A stretch of DNA of 44,404 nucleotides, taken from positions 1 to 44,404 of the forward strand of contig JAGVPM010000171.1 of NCBI GenBank assembly GCA_020052235.1, in the 5' to 3' direction. The notes below the pieces were generated by a model. It was given only the letters and a program-made list of their open reading frames with translations. It did not search any database and was not told where the DNA came from. This DNA is from Candidatus Goldiibacteriota bacterium. GTDB taxonomy: Bacteria; Oederibacteriota; JAAXVQ01. Positions 16,449 through 28,338 of this stretch are shown here, piece by piece (positions within the stretch are counted from its first letter, which is position 1; each line of letters begins with the position of its first letter). A program made the translations under genes and the position numbers.

Positions 16449-17987
16449 TCATTCCCATTCAATGGTCGCGGGCGGTTTGGACGATATATCCAGCACCACG
16501 CGATTGATGCCTTTGACTTCGTTAATGATCCGGTTGGAAACGCGGACCAGGAGCTCTTGCGGCAAATACGCCCAATCCGCGGTCATGGCATCCACGCTGG
16601 TTACGGCCCGAAGGGCCACCACATGCTCGTACGTGCGCTCATCGCCCATAACCCCGACGGACTTCACCGGCAGCAACACGGCAAACGACTGCCACAGCTT
16701 GCGGTAAAGCTGCGCATTTTTTACTTCCTGCACAAAAATCACATCCGCCTTGCGCAGCAGTTCCAGGCGCTCAAACGTGACTTCACCCAAAACGCGAATG
16801 GCCAGCCCCGGACCCGGAAACGGCTGCCGCCAGACAATGTCCTCAGGCAAACCCAATTCCTCGCCCACGCGCCGCACTTCGTCTTTAAACAATTCGCGCA
16901 AAGGCTCCACCAGCTTGAAGCGCATGGTCTTGGGCAAACCGCCGACATTGTGATGCGACTTGATGGTGGCCGAAGGACCTTTCACTGAAACGCTCTCAAT
17001 CACATCCGGATAGATCGTCCCTTGCCCCAGAAAATCAAATTGCCCGATTTTCTTCGACTCCCGTTCAAACACCTCGATAAATTTAACCCCGATGCGCTTG
17101 CGTTTTTCCTCGGGCTCGGTAATACCCTTAAGGTCATTTAAAAACTCCTGGGCCGCATCCACTACCACCAATTTAATGTCATAATTGCGCCGGAAAACTT
17201 CCGCCACGCGCTCCACTTCATTAAAGCGGAGCACGCCGTTGTCAATGAACATGCAGGTCAGCTGGGAACCGATGGCCTTGTGCAAAAGCGCGGCCGCCAC
17301 GGCCGAGTCCACGCCGCCGGACAAACCCAGCAGCACCTGGGACGCGCCCACCTGCCGGCGGATACGCTCTACGGTTTCCTCAATGTATGCCGCCGAGGTC
17401 CAGGATCCTGTGCACCCGCAAATTTTGGTTAAAAAATTTCCCAACAGCTTCATGCCTTCGGCCGTGTGCTGGACTTCGGGGTGGAATTGAATGCCGTATT
17501 GCGCGCGATCTTCCCGCGCGATCACCGCCATGGGGGCATTGGTGGTGGTGCCCATGATTTGAAAACCCGCGGGCATGGCCGCCAAACGGTCGCCGTGGCT
17601 CATCCAAACTTTGGATTTTAGGCTCATGCCTTCCAGCAGGCGGCACGGTGTGGCCACGTTGAGTTCCGCAAAACCGAACTCGCGTTCCGTGGAAGATTCC
17701 ACTTTTCCGCCCAACAAATGCGCCAACAGCTGCAACCCGTAACAAATGCCCAGTACCGGAATGCCCAGCTCAAACAATTCAGGCGAAACCAGGGGTGAAT
17801 CCTTTTGATAAACCGACGACGGCCCGCCCGAGAGGATAATTCCCTTGGGCGCCATTTCCCGGATGACCTTCACGGACAAGTGAAACGGATGAATCTCGCA
17901 ATACGTATTCAACTCACGGACGCGCCGTGCAATCAACTGCGTGTATTGCGAACCAAAATCCAAAATTAAAATAAATTCCTTATGCAT
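16449..17987 (-). CDS. guaA: GMP synthase (glutamine-hydrolysing)
   Basis: Converts XMP to GMP with ATP and glutamine, the last step of guanine nucleotide synthesis. 512 aa: class I amidotransferase domain with Cys82 in [11 protein letters not shown] and HPEV, then the ATP-pyrophosphatase domain with canonical PP-loop [14 protein letters not shown], and the C-terminal dimerisation domain ending [12 protein letters not shown] 17987 has GGGAG upstream. It is followed after 17 nt by dnaE. guaB lies upstream on the same strand but is separated by its own terminator and a repeat, so the two are probably separate transcripts. Confidence 0.98.
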   Translation of the reverse strand: MHKEFILILDFGSQYTQLIARRVRELNTYCEIHPFHLSVKVIREMAPKGIILSGGPSSVYQKDSPLVSPELFELGIPVLGICYGLQLLAHLLGGKVESSTEREFGFAELNVATPCRLLEGMSLKSKVWMSHGDRLAAMPAGFQIMGTTTNAPMAVIAREDRAQYGIQFHPEVQHTAEGMKLLGNFLTKICGCTGSWTSAAYIEETVERIRRQVGASQVLLGLSGGVDSAVAAALLHKAIGSQLTCMFIDNGVLRFNEVERVAEVFRRNYDIKLVVVDAAQEFLNDLKGITEPEEKRKRIGVKFIEVFERESKKIGQFDFLGQGTIYPDVIESVSVKGPSATIKSHHNVGGLPKTMRFKLVEPLRELFKDEVRRVGEELGLPEDIVWRQPFPGPGLAIRVLGEVTFERLELLRKADVIFVQEVKNAQLYRKLWQSFAVLLPVKSVGVMGDERTYEHVVALRAVTSVDAMTADWAYLPQELLVRVSNRIINEVKGINRVVLDISSKPPATIEWE

Positions 17988-18056
17988 CGTGCCCGCTCCC
18001 TATGCTTTCCTAATTGATTCCTGTTGTAGAAAGGTTGTTTCCGGTTTTTTATATTT

Positions 18057-18160
18057 CCCCTCCCCAGGATTTGGAGGGAGGGGATGAAGGGGAGGGGGCA
18101 AAAGCTTTAAATGAAAAAGCTTATCCCCTCACCTTCATCCTCTCCCACAAGGGGAGAAGA
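18057..18160. repeat. dispersed C-rich/G-rich inverted repeat
   Basis: CCCCTCCCCAGGATTTGG followed by GGGAGGGGATGAAGG and, after an AAGCTT-containing spacer, the mirrored CCCCTCACCTTCATCC and CTCCCACAAGGGGAG. The first 40 nt are nearly the same as 44360-44401 at the right edge. It sits in the 278-bp guaA/guaB gap (17988-18265) together with the guaB terminator; no gene is seen there. Confidence 0.75.
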
Positions 18161-18210
18161 ATTTAATAAATAAAGAGCAACTTTTCCACAACAAAAATTA
18201 ATTAAAAGTT

Positions 18211-18247
18211 TTTAAAAAAATCAGGGCGGCCTTTTCTCAGGCCGCCC
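18211..18247 (-). terminator. intrinsic terminator of guaB
   Basis: Stem GGGCGGCC (18224-18231) with GGCCGCCC (18240-18247), 8-nt loop, then ATTTTTTT on the minus strand. Located 19 nt after the guaB stop. Confidence 0.9.
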
Positions 18248-18265
18248 CAACGGAAATTATACGTT

Positions 18266-19862
<1,597 letters not shown>

Positions 19863-19934
19863 GAACTTTATAAAAATAGACTGCTGGCTCAAGCTCTCAG
19901 AAACATCCAAAAGCCAATTCAGAATTAAAGGGGG

Positions 19935-19963
19935 ATCATATCAGATGAAAAATAAAAAGTCAA
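19935..19963 (-). promoter_or_regulatory. guaB promoter
   Basis: TTGACT (19958-19963), 17-nt spacer, TATGAT (19935-19940) on the minus strand. Transcription would start near 19928. Confidence 0.65.
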
Positions 19964-19966
19964 GCC

Positions 19967-20022
19967 GTAGGGTACCCGATAATATCCACGCATCACCCGG
20001 GCGCAATGAATTGCGCCCCTAC
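19967..20022. repeat. GTAG...CTAC dispersed palindrome, larger variant
   Basis: Begins GTAGGGTACCCG and ends GGGCGCAAT-GA-ATTGCGCCC followed by CTAC. Shares ends and the GTAGGGGCG-type arm with the element at 42173-42200. It lies between the guaB promoter and the 3' end of the Thr-rich gene. Confidence 0.65.
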
Positions 20023-20037
20023 GCCATACATACTTTT

Positions 20038-20739
20038 TTATTTCTCCTTCACTACAGCCACTTTGCGCCAGCCATTGCCCAAAATTTGCTTGCCACCGGC
20101 AGTTTCAAGGGTTACCCGGTAGAGATAAATTCCCGGCGCCACACTTGCAATGGGCCATTGCGTCCTGAAGTATCCGCTCCCAGTATGCTCGTTGGCCAGT
20201 TCCGCGCATTTTTCACCAACAACATTGCAGATCTCAATTTTCACTTTTGCGTCAGTGTCACAGTGGTAATAAAACCACACACTATTCCCGCGTGCGGGCG
20301 AAGGGTAAGCCACCACCTCGCCCTCGGCCAATACATACGGGGTAATGGTCAGCGTGGGTGTCATGGTCATGGTCAGGGTTCCGGTTGTCGTTTGGGTCAT
20401 GGTCATGGTCAGGGTTCCGGTTGTCGTTTGGGTCATGGTCATGGTTCCGGTTGTCGTTTGGGTGATGGTCATGGTCAAGGTTGGCGTTGGTGTATTGGTC
20501 AAAGTAACAGTCGGAGTTGCTGTGCTGGTACTGGTAAATGTCGGGGATGATGTACTGGTCAAAGTAATGGTCGGCGTCGATGTGCGGGTACCGGTCTTGG
20601 TAATCGTTGGCGTCGGCGTACTGGTGGGTGTAATGGTAAACGTTGGTGTGTCCGTAAACGCCGCTTCTGCTGTAAAGGGCACTGACGACGCCCACGCCAG
20701 GGCCGCGCTGCTTAAGATGATTTTCGCCCAGGTTTTCAT
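20038..20739 (-). CDS. secreted Thr/Pro-rich repeat protein with FlgD-like C-terminal module
   Basis: 233 aa. Signal peptide (about 1-26, ending AEA) followed by a roughly 100-residue linker made almost only of Thr, Pro, Ser and hydrophobic residues, with near-perfect repeats (TMTMTQTTTGTL), then an 85-residue beta-rich module: VVAYPSPARGNSVWFYY, KVKIEICNVVGEKCAEL, GIYLYRVTLE. This resembles FlgD-Ig-like or type-A sorting-domain modules that end secreted proteins in many uncultivated diderms. Here there is no other large domain, so the protein is just linker plus module. ATG 20739 has GGAG upstream. Function unknown; it may be surface-bound or a donor of such modules. Confidence 0.8.
   Translation of the reverse strand: MKTWAKIILSSAALAWASSVPFTAEAAFTDTPTFTITPTSTPTPTITKTGTRTSTPTITLTSTSSPTFTSTSTATPTVTLTNTPTPTLTMTITQTTTGTMTMTQTTTGTLTMTMTQTTTGTLTMTMTPTLTITPYVLAEGEVVAYPSPARGNSVWFYYHCDTDAKVKIEICNVVGEKCAELANEHTGSGYFRTQWPIASVAPGIYLYRVTLETAGGKQILGNGWRKVAVVKEK
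20341..20478. repeat. 36-nt tandem repeat inside the Thr-rich gene
   Basis: Units starting GGTTCCGGTTGTCGTTTG recur at 20377, 20413 (36 nt apart) and 20443 (30 nt apart), each followed by GGTCATGGTCATGGT copies. They encode the TMTMTQTTTGTL repeats. Direct, in-frame and coding, so not a CRISPR. Confidence 0.9.
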
Positions 20740-20776
20740 ATATACTCCGGACTTTCTGATTTAAAAAACCAAACTA

Positions 20777-20785
20777 ATTATACCA
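20777..20785 (-). promoter_or_regulatory. extended -10 element for the Thr-rich gene
   Basis: TGGTATAAT on the minus strand, 38 nt upstream of ATG 20739. No convincing -35 was found. Confidence 0.45.
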
Positions 20786-21038
20786 CAAAACCCAACGCAA
20801 TTCCTTCCGGCGAATTTAAATTCCTGTAGAGTAAGGCACTGGTTGTATTAGATTTCGGGGCGTAAATTCAAAAAAGAGCGTACATTCCCTCCAAACCATT
20901 TATGACAACTCGCGGCAACTATGATTTTGCGTTATTTTACAAAACAAACTATACCACAACAATTCTATTGTGTCATTCCCGTGAAAATAGGAAGGACAAA
21001 TTTAAGTTCCGAAAATATGCCGTCCGCCACTTAATGTG

Positions 21039-21067
21039 TTGACAGTGCGTTCGCGTTGTCATACAAT
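21039..21067 (+). promoter_or_regulatory. toxin-antitoxin operon promoter with overlapping inverted repeat
   Basis: TTGACA (21039-21044), 17-nt spacer, TACAAT (21062-21067). The pair TGACA/TGTCA forms an inverted repeat spanning the spacer, a plausible operator for the RHH antitoxin. Confidence 0.7.
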
Positions 21068-21095
21068 GTATTACAAACAGGACGGAGGTGGAACT

Positions 21096-21311
21096 ATGAG
21101 CACGTTGTCCATTCGCGTGGATGAGAAAACCATGCGGGAATTGCGCCGCATCAGCCGGGAAGAACATGTCGCGATCAGCGACTTTGTGAGAGACTCGCTC
21201 CAAAAATCAATCCTGGCCGAGCGTTTCAAAATTACCCGCAGCAAGGCGCTGCCTTTCGCGGAAATGCAGGGACTGATTACGGATGAAGATATTTTTGCGG
21301 CTTTAAAATGA
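21096..21311 (+). CDS. ribbon-helix-helix antitoxin
   Basis: 71 aa. The N-terminal half is a ribbon-helix-helix fold (STLSIRVDEKTMRELRRISREEHVAISDFVRDSLQ), expected to bind DNA as a dimer. The C-terminal half (FAEMQGLITDEDIFAALK) would wrap the toxin. The frame opens at GTG 21036, but ATG 21096 has GGAGG 7 nt upstream and begins the fold. It overlaps the PIN toxin gene by ATGA. The operon promoter contains an inverted repeat that could be its own binding site. Family assignment rests on the fold pattern and the partner gene. Confidence 0.87.
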   Translation: MSTLSIRVDEKTMRELRRISREEHVAISDFVRDSLQKSILAERFKITRSKALPFAEMQGLITDEDIFAALK

Positions 21312-21760
21312 AAGTCGTATTCGACTCCAATGTCATTATCGCCGCTTACGCGGCTCGCGCCGGTTTGTGCCACGATATATTTGAACTGTGCCTAAAAAAT
21401 CACACCATTTTTATCAGCCGAACGCTCGTTCTGGAAATTAAGCGCGGATTGACTAAAAAACCAAAATTGCCGGATACGTTGACAGCGGAAATCATACGGG
21501 ATTTGGAAGCAAGCCTGACGGTGATTAAGGCTTCGGACGCGCATTGCCCGGAATGCCGCGATCCTGATAATCTGGCCGTGCTGGGCTTGCTGGCCGCAGC
21601 GCAGGCCGATGTTTTGATTTCCGGAGATCAGGATTTGTTGGTTTTGAAATCATTCGGCGGTGTTCCCATCATAACCGTGCGTGAATTTTGGGAAAAACTG
21701 CGGCAGGAGACACTGCTTAAAGCACAACCCCATCCCCGGCGCAAACCGCATTTTAAATAA
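21308..21760 (+). CDS. PIN-domain toxin (VapC-like RNase)
   Basis: 150 aa. PIN nuclease of the 'putative toxin-antitoxin toxin component' family: Asp6 in VVFDSNVIIAAY, Glu43 in LVLEIKRGL, Asp85/Asp87 in CRDPDN and Asp107/Asp109 in ISGDQDLL supply the acidic metal site, so it looks intact. PIN toxins cleave tRNA or rRNA. Its ATG overlaps the antitoxin stop by four bases (ATGA). The C-terminal tail is basic. It is convergent with the downstream ATPase gene, with 39 nt between. Confidence 0.9.
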   Translation: MKVVFDSNVIIAAYAARAGLCHDIFELCLKNHTIFISRTLVLEIKRGLTKKPKLPDTLTAEIIRDLEASLTVIKASDAHCPECRDPDNLAVLGLLAAAQADVLISGDQDLLVLKSFGGVPIITVREFWEKLRQETLLKAQPHPRRKPHFK

Positions 21761-21799
21761 ACGAGCAACGTGCCCGTCACCATTTTTGCAAAAACAGGC

Positions 21800-23041
21800 T
21801 TACACCGGAAACAGCCACCCAAAAGGCAAGGCAAATATGTTATCGCCCAAAGGCCGGGCTGTGGTGCCGTCAAATAGGACCAGTGAGCGGACCAAAGAAT
21901 TTTTCTTGGGAAGGGAATCCCTAAAAGCGATTAAATTTTTCGCATCCGCCGGAGTGACTTGTGAGCCGCTTTTTATTTCCAAAGCCGCCAAATCACCGTT
22001 TTGTTCCAGAATAAAATCAACTTCATTTCCTTTTTGGTTTCTCCAATAATAAATATTGCGGTGGGCAGGGGACAAAGATCTCCAACTTTGCAAAGTCTGA
22101 AAAATTGATTGTTCGAGCCAAAAACCAATATCCGGCCTGTGCTTTAAGACCTTTTCATCGGATATCCCGGCCAGCCATGCACCCAACCCCGAATCTTTCC
22201 AGAAAAGTTTCTTGCTTTTAATCAAGGGGATGCTGGGATTGGTGCTGTAAACCGGCAGGCGTTCAATTTGGTAAGTGGTTTCCAAAAGATTGAGATAACG
22301 ATGAGCCGTTGGTTGGGATAAACCGGCATCCCTGGCAACTTCAGATTGATTAAACAGGCGCCCAACCCGGTTGGCGGCCAGGCGCATTAAGCGCCTAAAA
22401 TCCGGAAGGTTTGAAATTTGCTGAAGATCGCGTAAATCTCTTTCCAGGTACGTTTGCACATAGCCGGAAAACCATAAATCCAGGGATGTTGCGTCTGTGA
22501 GCGCCAACGCCGGGGGGAATCCGCCCCGCAGGACCCAGGATTTCCAATCGCCTTTTTTCGTTGGCCAAATTTGCGTGGAAAAATCAGCGCCAAACAAGGA
22601 TTCAACCGGTGCAAGCGGATCTTTGGTTTCTGTCCATTCCAAAGGCGCAAAAGGCGGAAGCTCGAGATAATATGCCCTGCCGGCCAAAGATTCGGAAACT
22701 GTTTTCAAAAGCGCCAAATTCGCCGAACCGGTCAATAAAATCATTCCGGGTTTTCTTCCGGCATCCACGCGCTTCTTTACCGCCAGTAAAAAGGAGGGAA
22801 CTCGTTGCACTTCATCAATCGTAACCGGCAATTGTTGGAGCAGAGAGTCCGGATTTGCGTTTGCCTGTTCCTGGATGTCCAGATCGTCAAAAGAAAAATA
22901 CTGCCGGGAGGCATCCTTGATTAGAAATTTGGCCAACGTGGTTTTACCGGTTTGGCGTGGTCCGGTAATGACCACAACCGGCATGGTTTTCAATGCGGAT
23001 TGAAGTTGGGCTGACAGCCAGCGAAACTTAATGTTATTCAT
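21800..23041 (-). CDS. AAA_14/DUF4143-type ATPase
   Basis: 413 aa. Walker A TGPRQTGKTT (about 27-36), Walker B in VTIDEVQRVPSF, sensor-like LLTGSANLALL, winged-helix segment (LFNQSEVARDAGLSQPTAHRYL), and a C-terminal DUF4143/restriction-like region (YYWRNQKGNEVDFILEQNGDLAALEIKSGSQ) with E...D...ExK residues of a PD-(D/E)xK-like fold. These proteins are widespread, mobile and of unsettled function. The first ATG (23059) overlaps the -10 of a consensus promoter, so ATG 23041 is chosen, which leaves almost no leader and no Shine-Dalgarno. It is convergent with the PIN toxin gene and lies just beyond the groEL terminator. Confidence 0.88.
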   Translation of the reverse strand: MNNIKFRWLSAQLQSALKTMPVVVITGPRQTGKTTLAKFLIKDASRQYFSFDDLDIQEQANANPDSLLQQLPVTIDEVQRVPSFLLAVKKRVDAGRKPGMILLTGSANLALLKTVSESLAGRAYYLELPPFAPLEWTETKDPLAPVESLFGADFSTQIWPTKKGDWKSWVLRGGFPPALALTDATSLDLWFSGYVQTYLERDLRDLQQISNLPDFRRLMRLAANRVGRLFNQSEVARDAGLSQPTAHRYLNLLETTYQIERLPVYSTNPSIPLIKSKKLFWKDSGLGAWLAGISDEKVLKHRPDIGFWLEQSIFQTLQSWRSLSPAHRNIYYWRNQKGNEVDFILEQNGDLAALEIKSGSQVTPADAKNLIAFRDSLPKKNSLVRSLVLFDGTTARPLGDNIFALPFGWLFPV

Positions 23042-23051
23042 GACGCGAATA

Positions 23052-23080
23052 ATTATCATTCATGGCGTGAATTCTGTCAA
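23052..23080 (-). promoter_or_regulatory. consensus promoter of the DUF4143 ATPase, nearly leaderless
   Basis: TTGACA (23075-23080), 17-nt spacer, GATAAT (23052-23057). The expected start (about 23045) is a few bases from ATG 23041. Confidence 0.7.
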
Positions 23081-23085
23081 TAATT

Positions 23086-23121
23086 AAAAAGGCCGGGCAG
23101 CTTTCGCAGCCCGGCCTTTTT
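23086..23121 (-). terminator. intrinsic terminator of groEL
   Basis: A-tract plus GGCCGGGC (23091-23098) pairs with GCCCGGCC (23109-23116) and a T-tract on either strand; a 13-bp stem in all. Located 21 nt after the groEL stop. It could work in both directions. Confidence 0.92.
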
Positions 23122-23141
23122 AATTGCGCCTTTTCTTCGAT

Positions 23142-24818
<1,677 letters not shown>

Positions 24819-24840
24819 TCAGATTTAATTTTTTGCCTCG

Positions 24841-24876
24841 CTCCCCTTCTTTTATTAAAGAGGGGGACGGGGGGAG
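24841..24876. repeat. C/G-rich hairpin between groES and groEL
   Basis: CTCCCCTTCTTTTATTAAAG pairs back on itself and with GAGGGGGACGGGGGGAG. It resembles the C-rich/G-rich dispersed elements at 18057 and 44360. It could reduce or protect the groEL part of the mRNA. Confidence 0.6.
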
Positions 24877-24878
24877 TT

Positions 24879-25169
24879 CTATGCTTCCAAAATACCGTAA
24901 ATATCTTCCTCGTGCATAATCATCAATTCCTGGTCATCCAGCTTCACTTCACTGCCCGAATACTTGCCGTACAGCACGCGGTCCCCGGCTTTGATGTTCA
25001 TGGCAATGCGCTGTCCCTTGTCATCCAATTTGCCCGGACCCACGGCCACGACAATGCCTTCCTGCGGTTTTTCTTTGGCCGTATCCGGAATAATGATTCC
25101 GCCGCGCTTGACTTCTTTTTCTTCCGCGGACTTCACCAGGACACGGTCACCAAGTGGTTTTAACTTCAT
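24879..25169 (-). CDS. groS: co-chaperonin GroES
   Basis: 96-aa lid of the GroEL chamber. [13 protein letters not shown] start, mobile loop [22 protein letters not shown], and the [34 protein letters not shown]-terminal half are all typical. ATG 25169 has AAGGAGC upstream. First gene of the operon; promoter at 25249-25276 and CIRCE-like inverted repeat at 25213-25239. Confidence 0.99.
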   Translation of the reverse strand: MKLKPLGDRVLVKSAEEKEVKRGGIIIPDTAKEKPQEGIVVAVGPGKLDDKGQRIAMNIKAGDRVLYGKYSGSEVKLDDQELMIMHEEDIYGILEA

Positions 25170-25212
25170 AAACTGTCACGCTCCTTTGATGATATTTTTA
25201 CCATTTTTTTAT

Positions 25213-25239
25213 TAGCAGTCTCGATCATCGACTGCCAGC
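25213..25239. promoter_or_regulatory. divergent CIRCE operator (HrcA site) for groESL
   Basis: TTAGCAGTC-N9-GACTGCCAG. The canonical CIRCE is TTAGCACTC-N9-GAGTGCTAA. The left arm has one mismatch, the right arm three; the arms match each other at 7 of 9. It overlaps the expected transcription start. hrcA itself is not in the window. Confidence 0.7.
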
Positions 25240-25248
25240 GAATGACCT

Positions 25249-25276
25249 TTATAATGAATCACCGGGGAAAAAGCAA
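25249..25276 (-). promoter_or_regulatory. groESL promoter
   Basis: TTGCTT (25271-25276), 16-nt spacer, TATAAA (25249-25254) on the minus strand, directly upstream of the CIRCE-like element. Confidence 0.6.
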
Positions 25277-25285
25277 GAGGAAAAA

Positions 25286-26482
25286 TTAAAAATTGTAACT
25301 GCAGGCCAACTGCGTCCGCACTGCGTCGCCTTGCTCAATTTGCTTGTATATCGTGCGCAGTTGGGACACTTCCAGCGCCAGAACCACATTGGCGGTCAAA
25401 TTATAGAAGGCATTGGCGAAAATCGCGGTATTTTGCGTGCGCCAGCTGCTGGCCGGAGTCACATCCGGAATCTGATCGTACCGTGTCGTGTCAATGGCGG
25501 CACCGGCATTGACTTTCACGCCGGCCCACGGACCCGTGCACAGCTCCACCCAACCGCCCTGCGATTCCACGGACTCCTGACCCACTAAATTCAGGCCTTG
25601 CCCAACACCGGCCATGTACGTCTCAATGTTCGCGCCTTTCCAAACACTGCCTTTGCACGAAACTCCGTCCGCCAGCGGCAATTGCACATCCACGGCGCCG
25701 CCCCAGGCCGGATAAATTTTTGGATCGTAGGCCGCGGCATTGGTGTCGTATTGTTCACGCGACCATACCCCGGACAGGCAGAGCGTCGCCGGGGCAGCAG
25801 TCCACAGCGGACTCGAAAAGGTAACGCTGCCCTGAACAGCCGGGAATCCGGATTCCGTACCCGAATCAAGCCCATTCGCGGGAACCGCATGCCCCATGTT
25901 GCGTGATGCGGCCGCCTTGGCAATCAGCGAAGCTTTTTCTCCCAACTTTATGGTTTCTGATAAACGAAGCTGCGGATGACGATAGCCGATTTCCCCAAAA
26001 AACTCAAACACGGGATAATTCACGGCATCCGGAAGTAAGGGAGCAAATATATCCCAAGCCTGACCCGCAAGCAGGCTCAGATTCAAATCAGTCCAGGTCA
26101 GCTCAAAATAACCCAACCGCATCATCAGGTTGCCCTTGTTCTCAGCGCCGCCTAGGCCGTAAAAGTCCATTTCCACTTTTCCCGCTGTTTTGGCTCCCGC
26201 TACATCCGGGCCCGACAAATTCAGACCCAAACGGGTCTGGTTGGCCGTCATGCTCAATTGATTGTCATCGTTGTACGTTCCTTCGGATTTTACATAGACG
26301 GCATAGTTGCCGGTATATACGCGCGACGTGTCATAGGCAACATCCAAACGCGTGTACCCGTAGAGTTGCACGTCCACATTCGCGAGCACATTTTTCTTCT
26401 CCGGGGCATCCGCGGCCTGAAGCACGCCCGCACACCCCAGCCCCAACAACGACGCGATCAACAACACACTGATTTTTTTCAT
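25286..26482 (-). CDS. outer-membrane porin-like protein (DcaP-like)
   Basis: 398 aa. Signal peptide (about 1-23, ending LQA), then alternating beta-strand sequence: LYGYTRLDVAYDTS at the start, NQTRLGLNLSGP, and a terminal strand ending in Phe (TQLACSYNF), the usual outer-membrane insertion signature. The layout resembles DcaP-like trimeric porins, which carry small anionic solutes. ATG 26482 has AGAGG upstream. It is the last gene of a likely operon with a chemoreceptor (65-nt gap) and a substrate-binding protein, suggesting that all three handle one solute. The substrate is unknown. Confidence 0.82.
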   Translation of the reverse strand: MKKISVLLIASLLGLGCAGVLQAADAPEKKNVLANVDVQLYGYTRLDVAYDTSRVYTGNYAVYVKSEGTYNDDNQLSMTANQTRLGLNLSGPDVAGAKTAGKVEMDFYGLGGAENKGNLMMRLGYFELTWTDLNLSLLAGQAWDIFAPLLPDAVNYPVFEFFGEIGYRHPQLRLSETIKLGEKASLIAKAAASRNMGHAVPANGLDSGTESGFPAVQGSVTFSSPLWTAAPATLCLSGVWSREQYDTNAAAYDPKIYPAWGGAVDVQLPLADGVSCKGSVWKGANIETYMAGVGQGLNLVGQESVESQGGWVELCTGPWAGVKVNAGAAIDTTRYDQIPDVTPASSWRTQNTAIFANAFYNLTANVVLALEVSQLRTIYKQIEQGDAVRTQLACSYNF

Positions 26483-26547
26483 ACAACACCTCTTTTCATT
26501 AGGATGATTTTTTTGCCGCGAAACGCGGGTGGGACCGAATTCTCAAA

Positions 26548-28287
26548 TCAAGTTTTCATATTTCGGATCGTTTCATTCAAATCATTAACAGCCTGATCAA
26601 TGGTCTGAATGTTGGAAGTCATGGAACCCGTGGACGTATTCAGCGCCTGCATGCTGGCCGAAACCTCTTCCAGCGCCGCGGAATTATCCTCGGCGAAAGA
26701 AAGCATCTCCTTCATCTTTTCCCGAATCACCGATGTGCGTTCCTTTTGCCGGGTGGACATTTCCGACATGGAACTGATGCTTGATTGTTGGTTGGTAATA
26801 GCTTCCATAATTGAATTAAGATGGGTTTCGGATTGCGCCATGGCTTCGCGGCCGGATGTTATAAGCTTGGTGCCGTCCGTCATTGATTGTACGACGGTTT
26901 GATTCAAGGACTGGATCTGTTTAATCAACCCGCTGATTTGTTTGGCTGCGGCCTCGGAACCTTCGGCCAGTTTGCGCACTTCATCGGCCACAACGGCAAA
27001 ACCGCGTCCGAATTCACCGGCGCGGGCAGCTTCAATCGCCGCATTTAAGGATAATAAATTAGTTTGCGCGGTAATGGATGTAATCACTTCCAAAACGTGG
27101 TCAATCTGCTGAATGGCCTTGCTTAATTCCTGAATTTTATTGGTGTTTTGATCAAAAATTCCGAACAAGGTGGCGGTTTGATCCAATGCGGATTTAATAT
27201 TATTCCCGCCTTGGGCGGCGGTTTTTTGCGTCGTGCGGGAGACTTCGACGAAATCATGCATTTTGACGGAAGATTGCTGCAAAAACCCGCTTTGTTCTTC
27301 AATCAAAGTTGCGGAAGTGCCCGTAATTTCATTCTGATTGGCCGCATTCTCCGTAACTGAAGATATGTTGGCGGTAACCTGCCGCGTCGATGCGCTTATT
27401 TCTTCAGCCATGGCCGACAACTGCTCTATGGTCATTTGCAGTGCTTGCGTCAAGGATTTCGTTTGATGGATAATACCGCGGATAGTTTCGGTAAATTGAT
27501 CAAACGCATTGGCCATATCGAGAATTTCATCATCGTAGGCATAATTCAAACGCGTAGTCAAATCAACGCGGCCGCTGGAAAATTCCTGCATGCGCTTCAT
27601 CATAAGGTCATTTACAGTGCGCAGGCGGGTTAAAATCCGGATAACATAATTCATAAATGCGACAAAAGAAATAATGATTACCAAAGCGGTGCCCACCAAG
27701 GTGATGAGGAAAAGCCGGTGATTAATTTCATTGGTCTTTTTAATTTCACGCAAAATGGCGCTGTTCTTTACGGCCAATTGCGCAATAATGCTTGTGAGCA
27801 GAGTCAACTGGGCATCGCTTTCATCGGCGTGCAGCCCGTTCAGCTCCGTCCGGAGATTAATGATGGCAAAGATGAGCTGCGCGATTTCGGAGACCTTTTC
27901 CTGAAATTTCCCGGAAATGGCCTTGAAACTCTGCTCTTCCCTTTCCACGGATAACCGGCCGCCGCGCTGTAAAATGTCGACCGAGCTTTTCAAATCGTCA
28001 ATTTGCCCATCGACTTCATTGTTGAGATTTTCCGTTTCAAAACTATGATCTACATTGGAACTGCGCAGCAGCAGGACCTGAAGCGTCTTCCGGCTGACGG
28101 ATTCAATGGTCTGATTTTGTATACGCAAAAGTTTCTCATTCTGATTGCTGGAAAATTGCTGGTTGTAAAAATAAAACGTAAGACCCATCGAGCCGATCAG
28201 CCAGGCGGGAATGAAAAAGACAAGAACAGAAAACCAAAATTTAACTTTCCCGACACCGGCGTTTTTCAAAGACCCCTCACGGCTCAT
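26548..28287 (-). CDS. methyl-accepting chemotaxis protein
   Basis: 579 aa. First membrane segment about 17-40, periplasmic helical region (41-190, no PAS or Cache pattern; looks like a four-helix bundle), second membrane segment about 191-215, HAMP, then the signalling domain with the conserved hairpin tip ([38 protein letters not shown]). No CheR-binding pentapeptide at the C-terminus. ATG 28287 has no clear ribosome site. It follows the substrate-binding protein gene by 51 nt. Helical-bundle receptors can sense via docked periplasmic binding proteins, so the neighbour may be its ligand carrier; that is inference. Confidence 0.95.
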   Translation of the reverse strand: MSREGSLKNAGVGKVKFWFSVLVFFIPAWLIGSMGLTFYFYNQQFSSNQNEKLLRIQNQTIESVSRKTLQVLLLRSSNVDHSFETENLNNEVDGQIDDLKSSVDILQRGGRLSVEREEQSFKAISGKFQEKVSEIAQLIFAIINLRTELNGLHADESDAQLTLLTSIIAQLAVKNSAILREIKKTNEINHRLFLITLVGTALVIIISFVAFMNYVIRILTRLRTVNDLMMKRMQEFSSGRVDLTTRLNYAYDDEILDMANAFDQFTETIRGIIHQTKSLTQALQMTIEQLSAMAEEISASTRQVTANISSVTENAANQNEITGTSATLIEEQSGFLQQSSVKMHDFVEVSRTTQKTAAQGGNNIKSALDQTATLFGIFDQNTNKIQELSKAIQQIDHVLEVITSITAQTNLLSLNAAIEAARAGEFGRGFAVVADEVRKLAEGSEAAAKQISGLIKQIQSLNQTVVQSMTDGTKLITSGREAMAQSETHLNSIMEAITNQQSSISSMSEMSTRQKERTSVIREKMKEMLSFAEDNSAALEEVSASMQALNTSTGSMTSNIQTIDQAVNDLNETIRNMKT

Positions 28288-28338
28288 AAAAAATTTTAAT
28301 CTGAAACGCTCTACGGCCTACTGGCCGTCCCCATACAT

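Larger units (their letters stand above)
20740..21095. other. divergent intergenic region
   Basis: 356 bp without a gene between the Thr-rich gene (leftward) and the toxin-antitoxin operon (rightward). It holds an extended -10 for the left gene (20777-20785) and the consensus promoter at 21039-21067. A second CTATACCACAA stretch (20949-20960) resembles the left -10 region. Otherwise AT-rich with nothing recognised. Confidence 0.6.

Noticed and set aside
20341-20478. Possible CRISPR-like array
   Set aside because: Units are 30-36 nt with no unique spacers, in frame and coding.
20345-20764. Val-rich plus-strand frame opposite the Thr-rich gene
   Set aside because: Its MVMVRV repeats are just the complement of the Thr repeats; the minus-strand reading has a signal peptide and a ribosome site.
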